DNA from: Streptomyces sp. LBL
GTDB lineage: Bacteria > Actinomycetota > Actinomycetes > Streptomycetales > Streptomycetaceae
Length of the DNA: 64,000 nt
Assembly (NCBI RefSeq): GCF_029893585.1
Contig: NZ_JARXYX010000006.1
Span: 248,001 to 312,000 of the forward strand
Reading direction: 5' to 3'
Both the position numbers and the translations under genes were made by a program. The notes beneath the pieces are model-generated. The model saw only the letters and a list, made by a program, of their open reading frames with translations, had not been told where the DNA came from and ran no database searches. Positions 45,991-53,961 of the stretch are shown one piece after another; the first letter of the stretch is position 1, and every line of letters starts with the position of its first letter.

Positions 45991-47262
45991 ATGACAGTGA
46001 CCAGCCCGAGTGGCCGATTGACTGCGTATTTTGCAGGAAGCGCCGGAAGACGTGTGTCCACCGTGTGCGCCGCACTCGGTGCTTTCGCCATCGTGTCTTC
46101 GGGGCTGGCGCCGAGTGCGGTTGCCGCCGATGTCCAGTCGAAGCAGTGGTATTTGGACGCGATGGACGCCGAAGGGCTGTGGAAGATCAGCAGGGGCGAA
46201 GGCGTCAAGGTTGCGGTTCTGGACAGTGGCGTCAATCCCGAGACCTCGTCCCTGAAGGGCCAGGTGCTCGCAGACGAGGTGCCCCACACTGTCTCTTACA
46301 AGGCCACCAACGACTACGACGGTCACGGCACGAGCATGGCGGAGTTGATCGCTGGTACTGGTGACGGAGATGGGTTGCAAGGGCTGGCTCCTGGCGCGAA
46401 GATCATCCCTTACCGGGTCGTCACCAGCAGTTTGAAAAACAGCGCTGACAAAAAGAAGACACCTGAGGTGGCAGATGCGATCACTGCTGCCGCTGACAGT
46501 GACGCTCAGATCATCAGCATGTCCTTCGGTAGCGACATCATCGACTTCGACGTGGAGAAGGCGGTCAAGTACGCCGAATCCAAGGGAAAGCTGATGTTTG
46601 CCGCCACCGGCAACGATGCTGAGACAAAGAACTTCATCGGATACCCGGCTGCATTTCCGTATGTCGTCGGGGTAGCAGCTGCCGATAAGTCGGGCAAAGT
46701 TGCCAGCTATTCAGAGCACGGTAACTATGTCGATCTAGCAGCTCCGGGTGTCAACGTCCCACTATGGTGCGACGCGACATTCCAGTCCTACTGCCCAAAA
46801 AGCGGCGGTACCAGTGCCGCCACCGCCATCACCTCCGCCTCCGCCGCCCTCATCTGGTCCGCCCACCCCAACTGGACGGCCAACCAGGTCCTCCGCAGCC
46901 TGATCGACACCGCGAACCGCGACTGGCCCAAGGACAAGCCGAGCAACTACCTCGGTTACGGCTTGATCCGGCCCAAGAGGGTGGTGACGAACAGCAACAT
47001 CAATCCGGGGCCGCCCAACTCCGATCCCCTCAGCTACGAGAACGGAACCGGCGTCACCGGCGTCACCACCTCCCCCTCCGTTTCCGCCCCACCCTCGTCA
47101 CCAGCCCCGAAGAACATTTCCGGCGGCGCCACCCCGGCGGCAGTATCAAGCTCCAACTCCTCCGACAACAACACCCAGTTGTACGTCATCCTCGGCGCCG
47201 TTCTCGTCGTAGCCATCGGCGGCGGAGCCTTCGCCGTGGCACGCAAGAGGCGAACTGCCTGA
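45991..47262 (+). CDS. Second mycosin-like S8 serine protease
   Basis: 423-aa membrane-anchored subtilisin-like protease. A signal peptide ends near APSAVAAD. The catalytic residues are Asp in VAVLDSGVNPET, His in YDGHGTSMAELIAG, Ser in GGTSAATAITSASAAL, and the oxyanion Asn in FAATGNDAE. A Ser/Pro/Asn linker precedes a C-terminal anchor (LYVILGAVLVVAIGGGAFAV) and basic tail. It shares the mycosin layout with MycP but is clearly different in sequence. Codons between about 46330 and 46790 are much less GC-rich than those after 46800. It lies between the PPE-like gene and the esx pair, so it probably processes ESX-exported proteins. Confidence 0.88.
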   Translation: MTVTSPSGRLTAYFAGSAGRRVSTVCAALGAFAIVSSGLAPSAVAADVQSKQWYLDAMDAEGLWKISRGEGVKVAVLDSGVNPETSSLKGQVLADEVPHTVSYKATNDYDGHGTSMAELIAGTGDGDGLQGLAPGAKIIPYRVVTSSLKNSADKKKTPEVADAITAAADSDAQIISMSFGSDIIDFDVEKAVKYAESKGKLMFAATGNDAETKNFIGYPAAFPYVVGVAAADKSGKVASYSEHGNYVDLAAPGVNVPLWCDATFQSYCPKSGGTSAATAITSASAALIWSAHPNWTANQVLRSLIDTANRDWPKDKPSNYLGYGLIRPKRVVTNSNINPGPPNSDPLSYENGTGVTGVTTSPSVSAPPSSPAPKNISGGATPAAVSSSNSSDNNTQLYVILGAVLVVAIGGGAFAVARKRRTA

Positions 47263-47369
47263 CCGCTTCCTGTACCAGCGCCCGCCCCACCCGGGTGACG
47301 CGCAACTCGGCAAGCGGATCTGTAACCCCCCTGTAAGCGACAGCGAATTCCACGAAGGGAAGTCCGGCC

Positions 47370-47708
47370 ATGGCAGATGGGCAGAAGCTCAGCGACGGCG
47401 AAGTAATCAAGCTCGAAAAGGAAATGGTCCAGCGGTACGAGTCGATCCGGGGCCAGCTCAGCAGCCTCCAGGGAACCCTGGACACGATGGAGGCGAACTG
47501 GCGGGGTATCGGTGCCAGCGCCTTCAACTCCAAGCAGGTCGAGATCAACGAGCGCGTCAAGCACATCGGCGGGCTCCTCACGTGGTTCCTGGACAACCTG
47601 AACGAGACGCGCAAGATCACGAACAAGAACGAGGACGCGGTACGCGCCACCATGCAGGGAATCGATGTCCAGTACGGCGGATCCCAGTCGGCTCTCAACA
47701 GCTACTGA
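47370..47708 (+). CDS. esxB: WXG100 protein EsxB-like
   Basis: 112-aa WXG100 protein: two helices joined by the W-x-G turn in MEANWRGIGASAFNSKQVEI. The first helix is VIKLEKEMVQRYESIRGQL. There is no signal peptide. Such proteins leave as a heterodimer through the ESX channel; the neighbouring 100-aa gene is the natural partner. No YxxxD/E signal is visible at its C-terminus, so export probably depends on the partner. The ATG follows GAAGGGAAG. Symbols follow streptomycete esxBA order. Confidence 0.88.
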   Translation: MADGQKLSDGEVIKLEKEMVQRYESIRGQLSSLQGTLDTMEANWRGIGASAFNSKQVEINERVKHIGGLLTWFLDNLNETRKITNKNEDAVRATMQGIDVQYGGSQSALNSY

Positions 47709-47775
47709 GCGACCCCCTCACGCAGTTCCTGGGCCACCGCTTGCCCGCATGAAGCCAATGAAGAGATGAGGAACC

Positions 47776-48078
47776 ATGGTTAACGTCCACAACGACGAAC
47801 TTGCTGTGAAGTACGGCGGTCTCGACTCGATCACCACCGAGCTCGGTAACCAGGCCAAGAAGCTCGAAGAGGACATCCAGGCGCTCAAGGCCGCGGTGCT
47901 CCGTGCCGCCGCCGGCTTCGAAGGCGAGGCCGCGAACGCGTTCGGCCAGAAGATGAAGGAATGGGACACCGACGCCGCCGCCATCCACACGGCGCTGGTC
48001 AGCATCGGCCACAAGGTCACCCAGGCCAGCGGCGACTACCGGGGCGGCGACCTCAAGGCGGCCAGCTACTTCCAGTGA
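47776..48078 (+). CDS. esxA: WXG100 protein EsxA-like (FEG variant)
   Basis: 100-aa WXG100-family protein, exactly the family length. The turn reads AAAGFEGEAANAFGQKMKEW, so Phe replaces the name-giving Trp. The C-terminus GDYRGGDLKAASYFQ contains YRGGD, a proper YxxxD export signal, so this partner likely addresses the heterodimer to EccC. The ATG has GAAGAGATGAGG upstream. An 11-bp stem terminator follows. Confidence 0.88.
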   Translation: MVNVHNDELAVKYGGLDSITTELGNQAKKLEEDIQALKAAVLRAAAGFEGEAANAFGQKMKEWDTDAAAIHTALVSIGHKVTQASGDYRGGDLKAASYFQ

Positions 48079-48099
48079 GCTGCTGAGAACACGACACAA

Positions 48100-48130
48100 G
48101 GGGTGGGCACGCACGGGAGGTGCCCACCCC
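48100..48130 (+). terminator. Terminator after the esx pair
   Basis: Perfect 11-bp stem GGGGTGGGCAC / GTGCCCACCCC, 9-nt loop, 21 nt after the esxA-like stop. The flanks ACGAC and GTCGT can extend it. It ends the rightward secretion operon. From 48131 to 48288 I see no gene. Confidence 0.82.
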
Positions 48131-48288
48131 CAGTCGTGCCTGCTGACCTCAGCACTCAGGTAGATGCGGAGAAGCCAGCACCAAGCCCCATCAGCTTGAG
48201 TGTGCCCTCGAGGAGCACCCGAAGACGTGGGCCCGCCAGCTCCCACTCGTGACTGGTGAACGGGCCGTCCGTTCGCACTGGTGCTTGA

Positions 48289-48477
48289 TCAGGAAAGCCG
48301 GCCTTCGGCTACTGCGTTGGCGAATCGCGACCATGCAGCCCGGTCTATAGCGGCCCAGGGAAGCTTCGGGTTCTTCGAATCGCGGATAACGATCAGGTTT
48401 TTGTTCTGGGCTATCTCGACACAGTTGTTGCCGGACGCCTCCGAGAATGATGACTTAACCCACTTCAACTTGGACAA
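48289..48477 (-). CDS. DUF397 protein
   Basis: 62-aa protein of the DUF397 family: WVKSSFSEASGNNCVEIAQ at the N-terminus and IRDSKNPKLPWAAIDRAAW near the end are the hallmark. It starts with TTG, preceded by GGGAAGG, 11 bp after the XRE regulator stop, so the two form an operon. DUF397 proteins typically pair with XRE/DUF5753 regulators in streptomycetes (the BldB/WhiJ-like type) and are thought to modulate them. Confidence 0.9.
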   Translation of the reverse strand: MSKLKWVKSSFSEASGNNCVEIAQNKNLIVIRDSKNPKLPWAAIDRAAWSRFANAVAEGRLS

Positions 48478-48488
48478 AGTGCCTTCCC

Positions 48489-49340
48489 TTATAGATCCTT
48501 GGAAATTTCGAGGATTCGGTCCCTCGAACGCTTGGGATCCAAGGCTACTTGTTCGACAGCGTCCAGGCGGCGGCGGAAGTTGGACAACTGCGTGGGGGAG
48601 TCGAAGAAGACGGCCCCGATCGGTGTGTCCAGCTGAACGGTGTCCAGATGCGGGTTGCCGGCAGTTGCGTACAACACCGAGTCGCCGGCCATGGGAAAAC
48701 CGCCGACGCTGAACGGGATGACGAGGAGCGTGACGTTCTCGCGCTCACCTTCCTCGAGAAGATGGTCGAGTTGCTCTTTCGCGACGCGACGCCCGCCTAC
48801 CTGCATGTGAAGGGCTGACTCATGAATCACCCCCGTATACGTCACCGGCGGCGCCTTGGTGATCACGGCGTGCCGGGCGAGTCGTTGGGCGATGCGGAGC
48901 TCAACTTCAAGTCGCGGCAGTGAGGGGATGAACAGGTCGAAGAGGGCGCGGGCGTGGTCCTCAACCTGGAACATGCCGGGGATATGGGCGGTTTGCAAGG
49001 TTCGGAGCGACGTCGCGTGATGCTCCAGCTCCGCCACGTCGAGGAAGTCGGGCGGCACTTTGCCCCGGTAGTCGTCCCACCAGCCTGAGCTGCGGCCGCC
49101 CGTCATGGCTGCCAACGCGTCGATCAGTGTCGGGTCGTCGCACTCGTAGATGCCCGCGAGGCGGCGCAGTCGCTCTTCGCTGACGCCGAAGCGCCCGGCT
49201 TCCACGTTCGAAATGGTTGTACGGTCCGTGCCGAGCAACTCGGCGGCTCTTGGAGCGGACAGGCCGGCGGCCTCACGCAACCTCCGCAATTCCGAGCCGA
49301 AACGGCGCTGACGGACTGTGGGGGTCTGCCGTGGGGCCAT
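48489..49340 (-). CDS. XRE-family regulator with DUF5753 domain
   Basis: 283-aa DNA-binding protein. The N-terminal helix-turn-helix is seen in LREAAGLSAPRAAELLGTDR and TTISNVEAGRFGVSEERLRR; the C-terminal two-thirds is the DUF5753 domain with HIPGMFQVEDHARALF, ARQ-type helix AQRLARHAVITKAPP and VIPFSVGGFPMAGDSVLYAT. The ATG at 49340 is chosen because GAGAGAG lies upstream and the HTH follows shortly. It forms a cassette with DUF397 downstream and a divergent ATP-binding protein, a common streptomycete developmental-regulator arrangement. Confidence 0.92.
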   Translation of the reverse strand: MAPRQTPTVRQRRFGSELRRLREAAGLSAPRAAELLGTDRTTISNVEAGRFGVSEERLRRLAGIYECDDPTLIDALAAMTGGRSSGWWDDYRGKVPPDFLDVAELEHHATSLRTLQTAHIPGMFQVEDHARALFDLFIPSLPRLEVELRIAQRLARHAVITKAPPVTYTGVIHESALHMQVGGRRVAKEQLDHLLEEGERENVTLLVIPFSVGGFPMAGDSVLYATAGNPHLDTVQLDTPIGAVFFDSPTQLSNFRRRLDAVEQVALDPKRSRDRILEISKDL

Positions 49341-49422
49341 GTCTCTCTCCTCGCTCGCGCTCAGTGTGCACGGCATGCCTGTACGCGTCCATCGAACAGG
49401 TGGCTTCAACCCGTTGGAGCTA

Positions 49423-49956
49423 ATGTGGTATCACCCGTTGCGTCCAGGGTCTATGGTGTGGCTCAGATCACCGTCAAGTCTCCTTGTGAGGTGCACGTTG
49501 GACGCCCAGATCTCTCCCAGCTCCCCCGTCTTCGACACCACCCCCACTCGCATCGGATGGGACGCATCTGTGCTGGATCCGTACCGCCCAGTGACCGAAG
49601 CCCGCCACCGTTCCCGCGTGTGGCTTCAACAGCACTGGAATCTCCCCGACTTGGCAGACAGTGTGGAGTTGGCGGTCGGCGAGCTGTGTGCGAACGCAGT
49701 GCGGCATGGTGATGGACTCGCTGGGCTTGAGCTGATTCTGGGATCGCGGAGACACTTTGCCCCTCGAGTCCTACGCGTGATGGTGATCGACCATGCCCCG
49801 AGCCGAGCACCGGAACTCCCGGGCGACAACGACCTGTTCAGCGAACGGGGGCGCGGGCTACGCATGGTGGATTCCCTGGCGTGGCGATGGGGCTGGCATC
49901 GCATGGGCTTCGACGAGAAGCAGGTCTGGTGCACCTTTGTCATCGAACCGCGATGA
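49423..49956 (+). CDS. ATP-binding protein of the anti-sigma (RsbW-like) histidine kinase fold
   Basis: HATPase_c-type protein, about 177 aa from the chosen start. The N-box is VELAVGELCANAVRHG and the G1 region VMVIDHAPSRAP; FSERGRGLRMVDSLAWRWG is the G2 lid. The family includes anti-sigma factors and regulators paired with XRE/DUF397 genes. The start is uncertain: ATG 49423 has GGAG 3 nt upstream, while ATG 49453 or downstream GTG codons are possible. Upstream extension would overlap the divergent regulator. Target unknown. Confidence 0.82.
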   Translation: MWYHPLRPGSMVWLRSPSSLLVRCTLDAQISPSSPVFDTTPTRIGWDASVLDPYRPVTEARHRSRVWLQQHWNLPDLADSVELAVGELCANAVRHGDGLAGLELILGSRRHFAPRVLRVMVIDHAPSRAPELPGDNDLFSERGRGLRMVDSLAWRWGWHRMGFDEKQVWCTFVIEPR

Positions 49957-50294
49957 GAGCGTTCAGGTCCCAGTGGCGGCTTCCGATGGGCTTGAGCGTG
50001 ATGGGTTGAAGTAGCGGACGCAGTGATCGCCTCTCTTCCTGTGACCCAGGCCGAGAGGCGATCAAAGGCCAGCCTCATCAGGTTGAACTCGTTGAGTCCG
50101 CGGGCTGCTGACGTTCCTTGATCCCTGAGGAACGAGTGGATCACGCGGTATGCGCAAGGATACGAGCTGACGCCGGGGAGTAGGAGAAGCGGCATCAGCT
50201 GCGGCTGAAGGCACGGCCGTGCGCGCGGACTACTGATAGTCGGGGTCATGGCGCGAGGCATGGCGCTCGCCGTTGCCGAGCTTGGCAGTGTCAA
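49957..50294. other. Gene-free spacer, mixed composition
   Basis: 338 bp between the ATP-binding gene and the leftward lipoprotein gene. It holds one strong hairpin (50024-50064). The minus strand is open from 50294 through this stretch but ends inside the ATP-binding gene and shows no known protein; a decayed mobile-element fragment is possible but unsupported. Confidence 0.45.
50024..50064. terminator. Hairpin after the ATP-binding gene
   Basis: Perfect 12-bp stem TGATCGCCTCTC / GAGAGGCGATCA, 17-nt loop, about 70 nt after the stop. Confidence 0.6.
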
Positions 50295-50855
50295 TCAGTG
50301 GCACTCGGTGGAGTCCTCAAGTGCCTTGGTATAAGCCATAATGAGTTTCTTCATCGCGTCGGAGTCGGATCGGTCCGGGGTGAACACCTGGACCACGGCG
50401 TAAAGACCTTGATCGGGATGATCCGAAGACTTGCAAGATGCTGAGGTTTTGCCTACGGGGCCCGTGCCGGAGTAGATATAGCGACCGTCATCGGTCGCTT
50501 GGCCGTCATCCATCTTTTCGTATCCGGCGGAGACACCGGACGCGCGTTCTCCTCTGCCCCACCAAGTCTGTCTTTGCCGGACCGCTAGATCGTCATCGAC
50601 GATCACGTCACACCATTTCGTCCCTCCGTTGGGAGACGAAGGCTTGACGGAGACGGAATCACCGTTCGGCAGGAACGCGTTGAGCAGGTTGGGGTCGAGC
50701 GAAATTCCGCAGAGAACGCTTGGCGCCATATACTCCATCTTCTCTTCTCCACCTCCACTTGAGCATGCGGAAAAGGTCAGCAGTCCGGCCAATGCTAAGG
50801 CGACGGAAGCCGACGCTCGGACAATTTGCGGCTGGCTGGCCGGGGGGCGGGACAT
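50295..50855 (-). CDS. Secreted lipoprotein in the T7SS accessory module
   Basis: 186 aa with a lipoprotein signal peptide: hydrophobic SVALALAGLLTFSACSSGGG gives the lipobox FSAC. The mature part has three further cysteines (VLCGISLD, KWCDVIV, SASCKSSD) and no family I can name. The ATG at 50855 has AGAGGA upstream. It follows a leftward membrane-anchored protein and a 770-aa WXG-like protein in the same orientation, so it may be the outermost part of that module. Similar small lipoproteins accompany such large proteins elsewhere, but function is unknown. GC is lower than in housekeeping genes. Confidence 0.78.
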   Translation of the reverse strand: MSRPPASQPQIVRASASVALALAGLLTFSACSSGGGEEKMEYMAPSVLCGISLDPNLLNAFLPNGDSVSVKPSSPNGGTKWCDVIVDDDLAVRQRQTWWGRGERASGVSAGYEKMDDGQATDDGRYIYSGTGPVGKTSASCKSSDHPDQGLYAVVQVFTPDRSDSDAMKKLIMAYTKALEDSTECH

Positions 50856-51000
50856 AACGAATTCCTCTTGCTCGAAGTCAGAATTCCGTCTCAAGATGCG
50901 GTGACATTTGCTCAGTGTTCGTCGGCCGCATCCCTCAAGCCCCGCTGCGCACGCTCCTGCGTCCGAACGGCGGTGGGGTCGAAGACGTGCTGTCTCCAAG

Positions 51001-51645
51001 CTATGACGTACCACCAAGGTTGGGCGCCATGTCGCATTTCGCCTTGACGTGGGCGTACGAAGCGGCATTCTTTGCCAACTTGATCAGCTCATCGCGCGCC
51101 GCGGCATCGTTGGTGTTTCCCTCCTGCTTCAGCTCAGTAGAAACGCTGAGATTATATTGTCCGCCTGGAGCTTTACCGGCAGAAGTGCACGGTACGAAGA
51201 CGGCCGCGAACCTACTGGAGGAGACCGCTGTATCGCCGGCCGTGAAGGGCGTCAGTGACTGGATGGAGACCTCGTTCGAAGCCGTTCCCTTGACCCACTG
51301 CGTCCAGCTAGTTGCCGACTCATCTTCCATCAAGCGCGCCTTTGCCACCAGCAGCTGTTTCCCGCCTCCGGCGACGAAACATGAAGATTCGAAGTTCGTG
51401 TCCGTGACATCAGTACGAAGATCGATATTTTCGTCGAAAGAGTAAGAGGATTCCTCGGGCAGCACCTTTGTCAGTGCGTCGACGGCGTTGGATGAGGAGC
51501 CCAACGAAGAGCAAACCTCTCCTGCTTTGATCTCGCCCTTCTCCCTGAAAGGTGGAAGTTTGAAAATGTATGCAATTCCCGCGAGGAGAGCCAGTGCGAC
51601 TACGGCTCCGACGGCGAGAAGGACAAGGGGGCGGCTGAGTTTCAA
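51001..51645 (-). CDS. Membrane-anchored small protein of the T7SS accessory module
   Basis: 214 aa. One N-terminal membrane anchor (LVLLAVGAVVALALLAGIAY) is followed by an external domain with four cysteines (EVCSSLGS, SSCFVAGG, FVPCTSAG, AKCDMAPN), which may form disulfides. It starts with TTG, 3 nt after the stop of the 770-aa gene, with GGAAGA upstream, so it is co-translated with that gene. No family recognised. Its position suggests that it protects against or assists the upstream large protein at the envelope; this is inference. Base composition is clearly less GC-rich than the flanking eccC. Confidence 0.75.
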   Translation of the reverse strand: MKLSRPLVLLAVGAVVALALLAGIAYIFKLPPFREKGEIKAGEVCSSLGSSSNAVDALTKVLPEESSYSFDENIDLRTDVTDTNFESSCFVAGGGKQLLVAKARLMEDESATSWTQWVKGTASNEVSIQSLTPFTAGDTAVSSSRFAAVFVPCTSAGKAPGGQYNLSVSTELKQEGNTNDAAARDELIKLAKNAASYAHVKAKCDMAPNLGGTS

Positions 51646-51648
51646 TTG

Positions 51649-53961
51649 TCAATCTTCCGTGTCGAGTTGCCTGGGAATTCCCTCGCCATCGAAGTAGTCG
51701 TGAATCTTCGTGCGAGCGCTGTCGAATCCACCCTCTGCAGAAGTTCCTACGGAAGCCTCGATGAGTGGATAGCTGTGGCCTGAATTCTTTCCTGCTTTAT
51801 GAGCCGCCGCTTCGACTGACGCGTAGGTCGAAGACTTAGTGTCCTCAATCTTTTCGCCGTTGCGGTAAACGACCTCTCCGGAGCTATCCTTCATGGAGCC
51901 CTCGGTGATACCACTGATAATTTCGTCGGCGGCCGTGCCAGCCAAGTCTCCGATGACGGCTCCACCAGGGCCAGTGAGAGGCGCCGTGGCCATACCGACC
52001 CCAATGCCGACAGCAGTGCCACCCCAGGTGCCGATACTTTCGATCTTGGCGTTGTAGTCGGCATCCTTGACTCCGCCTTCGAGTTCGCTCTCGTAGGCGC
52101 GACCTGCGCCGATCATGCCTTCAATCTGCCCCGCGGTTCGGGCGATGTCGTCGATTCCTTGTTTGAGGCGATCTTTCTGATCAAATGCCGGGTCGTTGGC
52201 GTACGCATCAGGATGCTCGAAGTGGTACTGCATCAACTGCGTCGTATAGCTGGTCTGTCCCAGATTTACGGCCGCGTAGCTATCGGGATTGCGGCCGAGT
52301 GTATAGAGGAAACGTGTGGTGTCCCTCTCGCTCAACTCGGCTGCTGTGCCAGCGATGGGGAACAGTTGTGCCTCGCCCTCAGTCCCGGCATGAAGTCCGC
52401 GATGAACGTCCGGCATGTATTCCGCTGCAATCTGGCCCATGCTGTCGGACATGTAACTGTGCTTGGTGAGGCGTGTCGGATCTTCCGCGATGGATGATAC
52501 GAGACTCTCCGTGATCTTGGCCTGATCGGTGTTGTGCGGAGGCGTGTCTGACGTCGGCATTTCTCCCGCTGGATGTCCGGTTGTCGCCGCCTCCAAGGCC
52601 AAAGCCAGGTTGTTCCGCCCGGCGATGCTGTCTTCGCCCTTGTCGTCCCTGTCCTGCGGCCAATCGCGCTCCTCAAACAGGTAGTCGAAGTTGCTGAGAG
52701 TCCTCTTTCCTTCCTTACCGTCGCCGTCAGTGTCGTGCGTGAAGTCGTGGTCCTCGTCCTTGGTGACGAAGGTGCCGTTGAAGAACTCCGTTGCCGCATC
52801 CGGGCTATTGGACAGTCCCTTGAGGTAACCGGTCATGGGGTCCCAGCCCGAGTCGGTGCCCGTGCGGTTGAGGAGGGGATCGCCGCCGGTGCGCGTCCAA
52901 GCGCCGTGGCGGCCGTTGTCCGTGAACTTCTTTTCCGTCTCGACAAGCTTGTCGCCGTAGTCGACGAGGAAGCGGTCGTCGAAATCGCCCCACCGCATCA
53001 GGTTGGTCATGACCTGGCCCCCGAGGGGGAAACCGCCGTTGCGTCCGACTGGCTTGTCGGCCAGGTCGATCATCCTGGTCTTCCAGTCGGACATGGCGGC
53101 GCTGTCACTCTGCGAAGCCGTGGCGAGCGTGAGGCTGAGGTTCTTCTGAAGGTCGTCGTACTGGTCGACCCGTTTCTGTCCCAGTTCCCAGGCGCTGTGA
53201 GGGTCGTTGATGCCGGTCCAGAAGTTGAGGGTTCCGTTCGGTCCGAGCGATGTGGCGAAGCGTTCCGCGAACAGATCGTCGTTCGCGTATTCCTTCAAAC
53301 CCTTGTTGAGCCGGTCGAACTCCTCGACCGTCAAGTCCTCGGGCTTCTTCTTCGCCAACTTCGCCAGCTCATCAGCCGTCTTGACGGCCTTGTCCGCCGA
53401 GTCCCGGTCCTTGTAGCTGGCGTCCGAGAAGCCGACGGCGCTCTGGTCGGCGATGGCCCGGAGGACGGTGTCGGCTGAGGTGTCGCTCTCCGTAGCTCCG
53501 TTGAGAAGCTTCTGCACCTCGTCCCGCAGAGCCGTGACGTCGCTTTCCTGGTGCTCGGGAACCGTCGTGCCCTTCGCGGCGCGATCGGGGTGGATGTTCA
53601 TGGTGACGGTGAATCCGCCGTCGCCGGTGGCAACCACCGTCAGGTTCTTCTTCAGTCCCCGGTCGATCGCGTCCTTCAGTTTGTCCTGGTAGTCCTTCAG
53701 CTCGTTCCGTGTGTCCCGGAGGATGTTCCGGATCGATGTCGCCTGCGTGTGGGCGTCGGCGAACTCGCCGGCCGTCTTGCCGATGAACTCTTTCGACACG
53801 GTGGCGTTGTAGCCCGCCCAGTTGGCCTTGTTGGCGGCGCCGCGGAGACCCTTCTCGGCGTCGTCCTTGAGGGTCGAGAGGTCGTCGACCATCGTCGACC
53901 AGTCGTCGATGGCAGTGTCGAGCTGGCTGAAGTTGGCGAAACGAAGGGCGTCGAGATCCAT
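51649..53961 (-). CDS. Large WXG-like helical protein, candidate T7SS effector or surface protein
   Basis: 770 aa without signal peptide. The N-terminal 100 residues are a helical hairpin with a W-A-G turn (AANKANWAGYNATVSKEFIG), like WXG/LXG secretion domains. The middle is helical and charged. Residues around 660-710 are a Gly-rich hydrophobic stretch (GTAVGIGVGMATAPLTGPGG) of the glycine-zipper kind that can insert into membranes. No enzyme motif is recognised. I recall related streptomycete proteins annotated as DUF6571. The ATG overlaps the stop of the 175-aa gene by 1 nt, and a small anchored protein follows by 3 nt. It may be a type VII effector with its chaperone and immunity-like neighbours, but a structural or developmental role is equally open. 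Confidence 0.72.
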   Translation of the reverse strand: MDLDALRFANFSQLDTAIDDWSTMVDDLSTLKDDAEKGLRGAANKANWAGYNATVSKEFIGKTAGEFADAHTQATSIRNILRDTRNELKDYQDKLKDAIDRGLKKNLTVVATGDGGFTVTMNIHPDRAAKGTTVPEHQESDVTALRDEVQKLLNGATESDTSADTVLRAIADQSAVGFSDASYKDRDSADKAVKTADELAKLAKKKPEDLTVEEFDRLNKGLKEYANDDLFAERFATSLGPNGTLNFWTGINDPHSAWELGQKRVDQYDDLQKNLSLTLATASQSDSAAMSDWKTRMIDLADKPVGRNGGFPLGGQVMTNLMRWGDFDDRFLVDYGDKLVETEKKFTDNGRHGAWTRTGGDPLLNRTGTDSGWDPMTGYLKGLSNSPDAATEFFNGTFVTKDEDHDFTHDTDGDGKEGKRTLSNFDYLFEERDWPQDRDDKGEDSIAGRNNLALALEAATTGHPAGEMPTSDTPPHNTDQAKITESLVSSIAEDPTRLTKHSYMSDSMGQIAAEYMPDVHRGLHAGTEGEAQLFPIAGTAAELSERDTTRFLYTLGRNPDSYAAVNLGQTSYTTQLMQYHFEHPDAYANDPAFDQKDRLKQGIDDIARTAGQIEGMIGAGRAYESELEGGVKDADYNAKIESIGTWGGTAVGIGVGMATAPLTGPGGAVIGDLAGTAADEIISGITEGSMKDSSGEVVYRNGEKIEDTKSSTYASVEAAAHKAGKNSGHSYPLIEASVGTSAEGGFDSARTKIHDYFDGEGIPRQLDTED

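Noticed and set aside
49957..50294. Remnant of a transposase on the minus strand
   Set aside because: The frame is open but no catalytic motif, terminal inverted repeat or target duplication can be shown.
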